A stretch of 64,000 nt of DNA, taken from the NCBI GenBank assembly GCA_902776935.1, contig CACYRS010000003.1, forward strand, positions 38,919-102,918, given 5' to 3'. Position 1 is the stretch's first letter; every line of letters begins with the position of its first letter. A model generated the notes under the pieces. That model saw only the letters and a program-made list of their open reading frames with translations. It was not told the DNA's origin and did no database searches. The translations under genes and the position numbers were made by a program. The DNA comes from an uncultured Prevotellaceae bacterium. GTDB lineage: Bacteria; Bacteroidota; Bacteroidia; Bacteroidales; Bacteroidaceae. This document shows positions 44,625 through 55,700 of this stretch, in pieces.

Positions 44625-45737
44625 ATGAATAAAGCGCTGATATACATATTGGTTATGATGATGGGGCTGACAGCCTGCAGCTCGTCCGACACGACGGAAG
44701 AGCCACAGCCTGGACAGCAGAAGCCCACCATGCTGACCATCTATGTGTATTCGCCTGAGCATCCCGTATTGACGCGAGCTGACGTTGGCCCTGTCAACCC
44801 GTTGCCAGAAGAGAGCAAGGTTACGTTGCTGCAGATATGGGTCTATGATACCAATGGCAACAAGGTAGGCTATCTCAGAACAGAAGAAACTGCCACGCTG
44901 AATGGCAGTGAGGGTGCCGTCTATCAGATTCCTGTAAGCGATGATTTTGCTAAGAATAAGCCCAACGTCGATGTCTATGTGCTGGCGAATGTGCATTCAA
45001 GCAATTACGGTATTACCCCATCGCTCGAGGAGACTACCACCCGTGCCGATTTGCTAGCCAATGCGAAGATAACCACATACTATTTTGGATTTTCACCCCT
45101 CAGAAAATTCGTTCCTGAAGAAGGTCTGCCCATGGCTGGCGAGCTGAAGAACCAACCAGTCTTTGGCGATGCCCCTGTACTGCGTATTGGTACAACGGAA
45201 CAGATAGCCACCGTATCGCTGACACGTGCCGTGTCGAAGCTGCGATTCGTCTTTGCGAACACAATTGGATCTCCTGCACTGGGCATCACCGGTATCAACC
45301 TGAATGTAGGGATGATTCCGAATGAGGAATATCTGTTCCCGCAGGCCCAGGGATTGACCTACAACAGCAGTGCCGGGCCTCTGCTGGAAAATCCTATAGA
45401 ATCAGTGATAGTAAAGCCTAATCCTGCCAAATATGTTTACAATGGCCAGACGGCCCAGGAATATGAGGACCTCCTCAACGGAGCTGGCCTGACGCAGACC
45501 AGTACCTTCTATCTGCGTGAATCGGACAAGCAGTTGGAAGGAACAATAAGCTATCAGATTGACGGTGCTAACCAGCCACCAGTTGCTTTCAAGATGAACG
45601 CGGCAGGCGACTTCTCACGCAATCACTCCTGGATTGTATATGCCTATTATGAGGGACTCTCGGGAATGCAGGTCGTGACAGTAGACGTGACACCCTGGGA
45701 AGAGCGAAATGGAAACCATACGGTGTATAACTGGTAA
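44625..45737 (+). CDS. Minor fimbrial subunit lipoprotein (FimA-superfamily, smaller type)
   Basis: This 370-residue lipoprotein (lipobox LTAC) belongs to a different fimbrillin branch from the four large paralogues. It has LQIWVYDTNGNKVGYL and PNVDVYVLANVHSS in the N-terminal domain, TRAVSKLRFVFAN in the middle (a variant of the RAVSKLD-type segment frequent in FimA/Mfa proteins), and a C-terminal strand VVTVDVTPWEERNGNHTVYNW. Such proteins are often accessory or tip-proximal subunits. It follows paralogue 4 by 18 bp. Its exact place in the fibre is unknown. Confidence 0.75.
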   Translation: MNKALIYILVMMMGLTACSSSDTTEEPQPGQQKPTMLTIYVYSPEHPVLTRADVGPVNPLPEESKVTLLQIWVYDTNGNKVGYLRTEETATLNGSEGAVYQIPVSDDFAKNKPNVDVYVLANVHSSNYGITPSLEETTTRADLLANAKITTYYFGFSPLRKFVPEEGLPMAGELKNQPVFGDAPVLRIGTTEQIATVSLTRAVSKLRFVFANTIGSPALGITGINLNVGMIPNEEYLFPQAQGLTYNSSAGPLLENPIESVIVKPNPAKYVYNGQTAQEYEDLLNGAGLTQTSTFYLRESDKQLEGTISYQIDGANQPPVAFKMNAAGDFSRNHSWIVYAYYEGLSGMQVVTVDVTPWEERNGNHTVYNW

Positions 45738-45758
45738 GACTAAAGTGAAGATTGAAAA

Positions 45759-46784
45759 GTGAAGAAAAAGAAATATACATACAAGAAGATCATTCAGACA
45801 GGACTACTGATGGTTCTGGGTGGATTTTTGGTGGGTTGTACCAACGACCCCACTGAAGAACAGGCGTCGGGCAGTGCACTCAATATGGTGTCGTTCACCC
45901 GTAGTGCCACCCCATTCACCGTTACTGACGACTATTCTCCTATCGGCGTCTTCCTGGTAGGAAATGGGACGAATGGCCTTGAAACGCAGTCGGGCCGCTT
46001 CATCTACAGGTCAGGCGAAAACATCTGGAAATCCAGCATAGAGGTTACTCCCAACCGAAACTATGCGATCTTCGGCTATGCCCCCGCCGATGCTGTCTCA
46101 GCTTCCCTTTCTAATGAGTCGCTCTCTGGTGCTACCCTTACCTTCAGTAATCTTCCTGCCGTCAGCAGTCAGGATATTTGCTTCGTCGTGGGCGTTCAAC
46201 AATTGGATAACAAGACCGTCGCTAAGAATATTCCCTTAGGGAAGTTCGCCTTTACAGGAAAGTCAGAGGACAACTATGTCAACCTGTTGATGGACCATGT
46301 CTATGCTGCCATATGTATCCAGATGACCATAGATAGCGATTATGCCCTGCTGCGTAGCATCAAGATCAGAAAGATGGAGTTGCAGACGACAACATCTACT
46401 GTTACAGCAGCTATCGTGCTGGCCTCCAATACGACAGGAAGTTCGCCAGTGCAGTCGGCTACCTATAGCAATTTGACTGGCACACATTCGTCGGCCACCT
46501 TCTTCGACAGCACCGAGGGTGTAGCACTCGAAACAACGGCACTGACGGAAGCAACCTGTTGTTTCGCGCCGAATTTGAATAATAGTCTGACACTTGTGAC
46601 CACATACGACGTATATGATAGAAACAACAATAAAATCAGTGAGCGTACAGCTACAAACAAGCTACCGTCCCTAAGTGCAACCCGTGGACAGCGAGTGAGC
46701 CTCAATCTGACCATTGCGCCCACCTATCTGTATGTGCTGTCAGATCCGGATTTGGACAATCCGACGATAACGATTGGTAATTGA
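45759..46784 (+). CDS. Fimbrillin-like (Mfa-like) lipoprotein
   Basis: This 341-residue lipoprotein (lipobox LVGC) has a very basic N-terminus and then a fimbrillin-family body: MVSFTRSATPFTVTDDYSPI, ENIWKSSIEVTPNRNYAIFG, FSNLPAVSSQDICFVVG, MDHVYAAICIQMTIDSD and a final TRGQRVSLNLTIAPTYLYVL. It resembles the fimbrillin family (Mfa-like) common in Bacteroidota. The start is GTG at 45759; no ATG gives a full signal peptide. Its stop overlaps the TTG start of the giant protein gene (TTGA), so the two are probably coupled in translation and perhaps work together at the fibre end. Confidence 0.72.
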   Translation: MKKKKYTYKKIIQTGLLMVLGGFLVGCTNDPTEEQASGSALNMVSFTRSATPFTVTDDYSPIGVFLVGNGTNGLETQSGRFIYRSGENIWKSSIEVTPNRNYAIFGYAPADAVSASLSNESLSGATLTFSNLPAVSSQDICFVVGVQQLDNKTVAKNIPLGKFAFTGKSEDNYVNLLMDHVYAAICIQMTIDSDYALLRSIKIRKMELQTTTSTVTAAIVLASNTTGSSPVQSATYSNLTGTHSSATFFDSTEGVALETTALTEATCCFAPNLNNSLTLVTTYDVYDRNNNKISERTATNKLPSLSATRGQRVSLNLTIAPTYLYVLSDPDLDNPTITIGN

Positions 46785-49700
46785 AAAATGAGAATTTGAA
46801 ATTGAGATATAAGGAAAACATAATAAGCGTGATGATGCTCCTGGGCGTAATAACAGCTCAGGCACAGATTAGCATTGGCGGTAGCATCTATGGCGGCGGT
46901 AATGCTGGAAACACAGGAGGAAGTACGAAGGTTACAGTCTATGAGGGCAATCTGCATGCTGTGTTTGCCGGTGCCCGTATGGCTAATGTCGGTGGCTCCA
47001 GCTTTGTCCATATTGATGGCGAGCATGCCTCCGACTATATCCTTGCCGACTACGTCTATGGCGGTAATGATATTGCAGGAACAATCGGCACTTCAAAATC
47101 TCTTCCTAAAGAACTGACTGACACCGTTGAGAACAAGATTAACAATAGTTGGAATTCCTTTGTGCGTATCTCTACCAAGACAAATACCGTTAATAATATA
47201 GTACAAGAGACTGATGATGCCCAGAAAATTTATGTCGGTCAACTGTTCGGCGGTGGTAACGGCTATTATGATTATAAGACAACAACCGATGAAACCGGTA
47301 CTATTTATACGGTTGAGGACAAACACAAAACGACAGATAAGGTAGTAGCAACTAGCAAGACTCCTTTGTCTGTACCCGAACTCGCTAAAACCTATCTGGA
47401 AATCCTTGGTGGCTCCATCGTCTATGCCTACGGTGGTGGTAATAATGCCACGATTACCAATAGTACGGTCATCTGTCTGGACAACCCCAGTAAGGTGATC
47501 AACAGCATTAAGGACACCAGAATAACGAACGAAGATGAAGGTGAGCTGCTGACCAATGCCCGTTTCCAGAAGATGCGCATCAACACAGGTTTCTCCTATC
47601 CCAGCAGTGATGCCTTCCAGATAGGCAGTTTCTTTGGTGGTAATAACAAAGCTCCGATGGCCATCCGTCCTACATGGAACCTGAAACGTGGTCTGATTCG
47701 TAACCTCTATAGTGGTGGTAACGAGGGAGCCATGACGCACGAGAAGGGTATCCTGCTCGTCCTCAACTCACCGGATCTCAAGGTGGACAATGTCTATGGC
47801 GGTTGCCGTATGGCTGACGTCAATCCTGCCAAGAATGCCATTGAAGAAGAAATCATCGGAGGTGTGACCTTCCCTGCTGGCTACGCGGCCCGTTTGTTGA
47901 TTACGGCAGGTGATATTAATAATGTATATGGTGGAAACGATATCACAGGTAATGTCTATGGTGGTAACGCTGTAGGTATTCATAGCAGCATCAAGGGCGA
48001 TGTCTATGGTGGCGGCAACGGTTCGTATCCTTATACTGATAATTCTGAACTGGCTAACCACGATATATTTGCTGACCTGTATTACAATCCTGGCTCTTCT
48101 TCTGTTGATTCCCTTAAAAGCTTCCGCCCCAATGCTGAGTCGGTATCCATCCGTGTAGTGGGAACGGATGCCAACCATCCTACCGTTATCGGCGGTGCCA
48201 TCTATTGTGGTGGTAACAGTGCCACACTGCATTCCGATGACCCCAATAAGGATCTCTATGCCGAGCTGAAGATTGGCTCGTATGTCATTGCTGACAAGGT
48301 ATTCCTGGGCAACAATGGTGAGAACATGAAGGATGAGGGTGTCTTGGAACATTATGCGAAGAATGTGGATGATGCGGGTCAGGTAGTCGATTCTGGTGGC
48401 AAAGACTTCAGTTCAATGGACTTGACGCATAAAACCCAGTTCGAGAAGTATATGGATGCCGTAGCCATGTATATCAAGCCTCGCGTGGTTTTTGACCCTG
48501 GCTATGTAGCATACTCCACCAAGTTCGGCTCTTTCTATTGTGGTGGTAACGTGGGAAGCATGAAGGTCAATGGTGCTGAGACGCTTAACTTCAACGATAA
48601 GGTTATTGTTTTCGATAAGTTGGTGGGTGGCAGCAACGATGCCAATATCTATGCCAAGGATGGTCTGAATGCTGAGTACCTAGGTGGTCTGCTAGGCGCT
48701 CCTGATAATAATGGCAACAAACTGACGCTCAACTTCAACGGTCTGAAGATTCAGCCTATGCGCTGGAAGGTGGAAAGAGATGCGAACTATGATATCGTGA
48801 AAGACGCCAATGGCGATGTCACCTATATTCGCGACACCTATGGCAACCGTATTTTGGAGTGGAACACCATCAGTGCCTCGACGGGTAAGGAGGTCGCTCC
48901 TATCACAGAAGGCACAGATATACAAAGTAATGACTTTGACTTAGACCGCCGATTCAAGGGTGGAAACATTTATGGTGGCTGCTACAACACAGGTCATGTA
49001 AACGGAAATGTCATCATCAACCTCAACGCATCGTTAGAGGACCGCAAAGGTGCTGATGCTATCTTCGACCAAGTAGAACAGAACGAGGGTGAGGCCATCC
49101 TCTATGGTAATGACAGTTATCATATTCTTCAGCGTCGTTCGGGTGTTCTCCTCGACAAACAGGGTATGGACGTGTTGGGTAAGGCGCTCAACGTGTTTGG
49201 CGGTGGCTATGGTGATGAGTCTGAGATATGGGGCTCGACCACCATCAACCTCAATGCTGGCTATACCTTCCAGATCTTTGGTGGTGGTGAGAAGGGTGCC
49301 ATCGGACATGGAGTATATAATAGTGAGAAAGGAAAACTGGAATACTCCTACGATCCGATATACAGTTGTTATGTCAATCTGAAAGGCTTGAGCGAGGGTG
49401 TCTACAGAGGACATGCGGACGATAGCAACGACATGGCTGAGGCTGAGTTTATCTATGGTGGCTCCTTCGAAGCTCCCATTGCTGGTAATACCGTCATCAA
49501 CCTGGGTAACGGACGTATCTTCAACTCGTTCGCAGGCTCTTGTAATGCCGATATCTTAGGACATACCGAGACATACATTGGACGTCAGGCAGACGGTAAC
49601 GGAAACTACATCGATGGTGGCGGATTCCCGTGGATTCGCGACCACGTCTATGGCGGTAACGACCTGGGTGGTCAAATCCTGGGCAGTAAAGACTTCACCG

Positions 49701-52700
49701 ACCGTATTGCTGATGATGTCAAAGCCAAGGTGCATAACCCCCAAAACAAAGCAAAGGCTGATGTTGCCAATGCCTCAGCCTATATGGAATATATCCAGGG
49801 ACGTGTAGACTATATCTTCGGAGGCTGTTATGGTGACTACGACTATAAAGACCGTTACTTTGAGGACTTTACATATAACGATGGTAAGTCCAAGCCAGGC
49901 TTCACCAAGCCCCGTCTGAACAATGCCTTCGTCAACTTCAAGGCAAATACCCATGCCCGCAATGCGCTGAACAGAATCTTCGGTGCAGGTCAGGGAAGTT
50001 TGAGGGGCTTTGGTTTGGACAGTATGCAGAACCGCAGCTATATCCTGGTAGAGGTACCGCAGACCATCACGAAATTCCAGAATGTAGAGATTTTCGGTGC
50101 TGGTGCCAACTGCGGTCTGGGTATGGGCGTGACTCCCGAATCATTGGTAGACCATCAGGAAAATAGCGTAGATATTGCAGGACAGCCCGACAATGCTTCT
50201 GCCATTATTGATTTGGTGCGTGGCCAGATCAGTGCGACATATGGTGGCAGCTTCCAGGAAGGTGTCACCCGTCGTACGGTGACGAACGTTCCCAACGGCT
50301 CGACCATCCAACTGGGCAGAATCTTCGGAGGAGCCTACGGAGCTGACCCCATGTATCCTTGCGATGTTTACGAGGCACAGGTAAACTACCACAGCGAAGG
50401 AGCTCGCGTTTCCCGAATCTTTGGTGGCAACAACCAGGCCGACCGCACCCTCTACGGACAAGTCAATATTGACGTACCCGTTTGGCAGAACAAGGAGAGC
50501 GGCTATCTGGCCTCTGTCTTTGGTGCCGGTTATGGTGCAGATACCTGGTCGCAGTATACGGAGGTTAACCTCAACAGTGGTGCCAGGGTCTATGAGGTCT
50601 ATGGCGGTGGAAACGACGGAAAGGTGCTGAACACAGAGTCGCTGATTAAGTGGAGACACGACGAGGGTGAATCATTTGACCTCAGTTTGCCCGGATACGA
50701 AACTGCTACCGTCTATCAGGACAAAGACAATAAGGACTTCCATCTGGATGCAGGGTTGAACAGTCCTTTGGTTCATGCTGCCAGCCTGGACGGCAAGAAA
50801 TACAACACCAATGTTCACATCAACCAGGGGGCAACAGTCGTCAACTATGCCTATGGCGGCGGTCTGGGTGCTGATGCCGTAGTCAGTGGTACAACCTATA
50901 TCGACTTGCTGGGTGGTACAGTGAATAAGGACCTCTATGCTGCCGGTACCAGCGGTGCTGTGCAGGATTTATATAAAGTCGGGGCCCAGAGCAGTGAAAA
51001 TCCGAATGGTTTTACCGCCAGCTCTACGGCCTACATCGAAGGTGGTTCGGTACGTAATGTCTATGGTGGCGGTTGGGAAGGCAACGTAGGCTATACCAAG
51101 TTGGAGAATGACGAGGTGACGGAAAACATCCCCGGTGAGACTTATGTCGTCATTGGTATCCGACAGGATCAGGCAACGCTGCCTGACGGCTATGGCTTCT
51201 TGAAGGGTGTTCCTGCCATTCAGCGTAATGCCTATGCCGGCGGTGAGGGTGGCTCAGTGCTGGGCGATGCTCACATCACCATGAACAACGGATACATCGG
51301 CTATACTTACAATACGGAGACTGGCAACTACGAAGAGAAGGTCAACGACGAGACGTGGAGCGACCACGTGGGTGCAGACCGTTTGTCTGACTGCGGCAAC
51401 ATTTTCGGCGGCGGTTACGACGACAACAGTAGTGTGGATCATAGCTTTGTCACCATGTGGGGAGGAACGGTTCGTAATAGTATCTTCGGTGGCGGCGAGA
51501 TTGCCACCATCGGACGTGGTAAGGTTGAGGAGAGCGATACCGATAATAAGGTACGCGAACTGAAGAAGGTTTACCAGTTTGGCGGTACTAACATCAAGGT
51601 CTATAACGGCCACATCAAGCGTAACGTCTTTGGAGGCGGTAAGGGTTACAACATCCTGGGTTATGGTGGTGTGCATGGATTCTATACCGATGGTTATGTT
51701 TTTGGAAGTACGGAGGTGTACATCCATGGCGGCGAGATAGGTACGGAAGCCGGTCTGGCAGAGGGCTACGGCAACGTATTCGGCGGTGGCGATGTGGGCT
51801 TCGTCTATAGTAAGGGATACTTCAGCACAGGTACGGCAGCTAAAGAGAATACGGGTTCACCGAACCATATCTATTATAAAGACGCTGATGGCAACCTGAC
51901 AGAAGACTGTAAGGTGGTCATTGCTCCGATGCTGCAGATTAAGAAGGGTGGCTCGAGTGTGACCTTCAATGGAGAGACCTACGGGCCCTACGACTATGTG
52001 CCTACCGACTACCTGAACACCCTGCCAGCCGACAAGACAGATGCCGGATGGACAAATCTTTATATGGGCGACAAACAGACGGCTGATGACCAGACAGAGC
52101 GTGGTGTACATATCCGCAATGCGGTGTTTGGCGGCGGTAACGTGTCTTCCAACAGTGAGAGTTATAACAATGCTACGACGGTATTCGGTAATACCACGGC
52201 AACGCTCTATGATGTCTATCACCACGACTTCATCACCGTGGGTACAGAGCACACCGGTGGTCTCTATGGTGGTGGTAACCTGTCGCTGGTGGGCGGCTAT
52301 CGTGAGCTGAACATCACCAACTACGGTACGGACTACTATGGTCTGGACCAGCAGATTTCGCTGGAAGAGTATAGTAAGTTGACTAACCGTGAGCGTGCTT
52401 ACTTCAAGCTGGAATACCTGTGTCAGCAGAATGTCACCATTGGTGGCAAGAATTATAAGCAGAACGACCGCATCAGTGAAGATGAATATAATGCCTTGCC
52501 CACCGACTATAAGAATACCACCTACTGGGTACAGTATGGTTTCTGCTCTATCTATGCAGGCCGCTTGCTGAACACCATCCAGCGTGCTGACTTCTGCGGT
52601 GTATATGGCAGTCGTCTGGTATTGCAGGGTGCCAAGGACCGTGTGGCTGACGTGGCTGATGCTACTGAATATACCATTAACCGTATCGGTGAGGTATCGC

Positions 52701-55700
52701 TGAACCAGCAGCGTTCGGTGATTCCTTCCGATCTGACCTTGAAACCTGGAGTAGCGACAAAACCGAATCCCGATGACTATGATCCCGAAGACTATGCAGA
52801 CTCGAAAAATGCCATTCACGGCAATTACTTCGGTATCTACAGCGGTGTGAACTATCTGGGTGCGCTGACCAGTGACGTCAAATTCACAGACCCTCGCAGA
52901 TACGTGGACAAAGGCCAGACCTACGTAGATAAAGACCATACCTATTATAACTGGAAAGCTGGTAATCTGCAAAAGCGTGATCGTAACAACGGTACTGCCC
53001 TCAACCAGGTGGCGCTGGCTTCGGGTGTCTATCTGGAGCTGACCACCGAGAACAGTACACCGTCTAATAAGAAATATGGCACCATTACCGGTATCATCGA
53101 GCTTGACCTGATTAACATTAAGAAGGATATCGAGGGTGGTGGTTATGTCTATGCCCGTAACGAACATGGTGCAAGAACTGAGCACCAGGAATATCAGAAC
53201 GTGTTGCTGTCGGAATATAACAAGCAGAAGATAGTCGGCAACGTGGGATGGCGCGATGAGGCTCGTACCCACAAACGCTATACTTATGATGCGACGGACT
53301 TGAAAGAGATGCAGACCTCGGGTAACTTCATCCATAAGTCGAAGCGTATTGTCGACGACTGCTATCCCAACAACGGTATCTATAACGACGGCTACGTGAA
53401 GTCACCTGCCCACTATTGGTTCATCAAGGGTGAGGTGTATATCTACGATCAGGTGGTATCGGCATACGCAGGTTCTGCATCAGCCTACTCAAAGGAGGTG
53501 AAGATACCGCTGACCATAACGGCTGGCTCCAACGGTAAGCTGAAACTGCTCAACGTACAGCCCAGCCTCTATGCCTACTATGGCGATGAGTCGAGAACCA
53601 GCAAGATGGGTTCCGATGGTGTGAAAGTGGACAACGAGAGTATGACCTATAAGCTGAACGATGTCATCACTTGGTGGGATTGGCAACAGCTGTCACAGAA
53701 CGAACAGAAGTACTTCGTCAAGGAGACGCGTGTCAATGTAGATTCTTGCACCATTGACGGTACACCTTATGCTGCTGGTACCTATGTTCTGGAGGATGAC
53801 AAGAGTATCCACCCGACAACGGCTTGGGATACCTTCCAGGCAGCAGGACATACGGTGCTTGACGCACGGGGTGAGGCCGTGACCGACTTGGCTCAGCTGT
53901 TCCGTTTTTCCAACAACATCGGACACGACACCGGCTATGTGCTGACACTCGACATGAACAGCCCGAAAGATTGGGACGAGTGGTATAGCCCTGCCCTCCA
54001 GACGGATGGTGACAAGATACGAAAGGACGCTTATGTGGCTTTGTCTCCGGAACAGGAGGAAAAATACCGTAAAGGTCCTACCTACCGACTGAATGGTGCT
54101 TCCGGACTCTATGGCCAGCGGGCATATAGCGTAGGCGAAATCATCTCTAAGGAAACCTACGACGATTATACCAATACCGTTGGTCAGATGTCGCCGCAGC
54201 CAGAGGGTCAGGCCACTGCCGAACCAGCCTATGTGGCACTGGTAGATTTCGGCACCACCCAGGCTGGCAATGCCATTGGCAAGACCGCCTACGATGCTCT
54301 GAGCGACAAGTCGAAGTTTGCCCCTGCCATGATTTGTATCAACACCATTCAGGTAGGCGAAGAGGAGTATGTGCTGATGGGCGAACTGGTATCAGGCACC
54401 GAAGCTGACATCACTGCCTTGGCTCAGAAGTACAAGACCTATAACAACGGACTGATAAATGCCGATCCGGTCGATGATGCACAGGCACTGGAATACATAC
54501 AGTCTCACCTGTCGAATGCCTACTATATCAATACTGCTGGTAACTATGGTGGTCAGTACTATCAGGCTGGTCAGAACTATGGTGCCATCAAGTCGTGGAG
54601 CACGCTGACGGACGATCGCGACAAGTTCAGCTTTAACTACGACGCCTTCGACGTGCTGGTTGATCCAGATTATCATGGCGAGGGTTATACGGAAACCTAT
54701 TACAAAAAACCGTATAGCGACGTGAAGTCGGTAGAGTACGTGGCTGCCTATAATGGAACGGGTACGCTAACCTACTACGATAATGACAATACGCAGCACA
54801 CGATTTCCGCTGACCAGACTATCACTCGCGAGGAATTCGAGAAGGTTCGCAACGACCAGCTCCACTACACCCGTCTCTCAGTAGATGCTGGCTCTGATAC
54901 TCAGAAGTTCTATATCGTCAACGAGACCATCATCAATAATGGTACACCATACGCCAAAGGACAGGATATCAGTAAGAAAGACTACAACAACCTGACGGAT
55001 GAAAACCAATCGAAAGTTGATGTGGTGAATATCCAGAAAGGTGGTTCTACATCGGTGAAACACTATTGCTACGAGGCCTACACACCGTCAGAACAGTTCT
55101 CAACGGAAAGTGGTACTTGTGGTCAAAAGGGCTCTATTATTTCGGACGATGTATTCACTCATAATATTCCTAATTACCAGAAGCACTTCACTATCCAGGG
55201 CTCTGAGCCTACTGAGACTACTACGCTGTATGTCTCTCGTGAGTCGAATGCCAAGGATGTCACGTCGGAGAAGGTGATTAGCGTGGTCTATCAGTATACC
55301 TACTACGAGGCCGATGACGAGGGTGAGGGCGTCAGCTTGGTCAACGAGCTCCACGTACTGAATATCCACCTGCAACTGGAGAGCGGAGCTCCTGAGATAG
55401 GCCCGTTGACAGCACCTCCAGCCGTCCTGCCTGGCAATTCGGTTGGTTTGAAGGCACCTACCGTTAATCCGGGTCTATACGAGATCCTGACCAGTGGTTG
55501 GGAGTTGTTCAACTCAGAGGACGACGCAATGCTGCACCGTAATGGCGAACCATTCACCATCAACGGCACACCGCTCTACTGGTATCAGGACCAGAAGGTA
55601 TTCCTGGCGTTCTATTCAAAGACCTATCTGGGTAAGACCTATTCGAACTATGTGCCTCTGACTGTGGCCAACTACCACGACCTCGATGCTGTGATGAAGG

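Noticed and set aside
46860-52300. Regular repeats that could suggest a CRISPR array or satellite DNA.
   Set aside because: The repeats are in frame, diverged at the DNA level, unevenly spaced and inside one long coding frame. There are no cas genes.
51857-53335. A 492-codon open frame on the minus strand inside the giant protein gene.
   Set aside because: Its composition is rich in Val, Ile and Thr, as expected from the reverse of repeat-coding DNA, and it has no domain or promoter.
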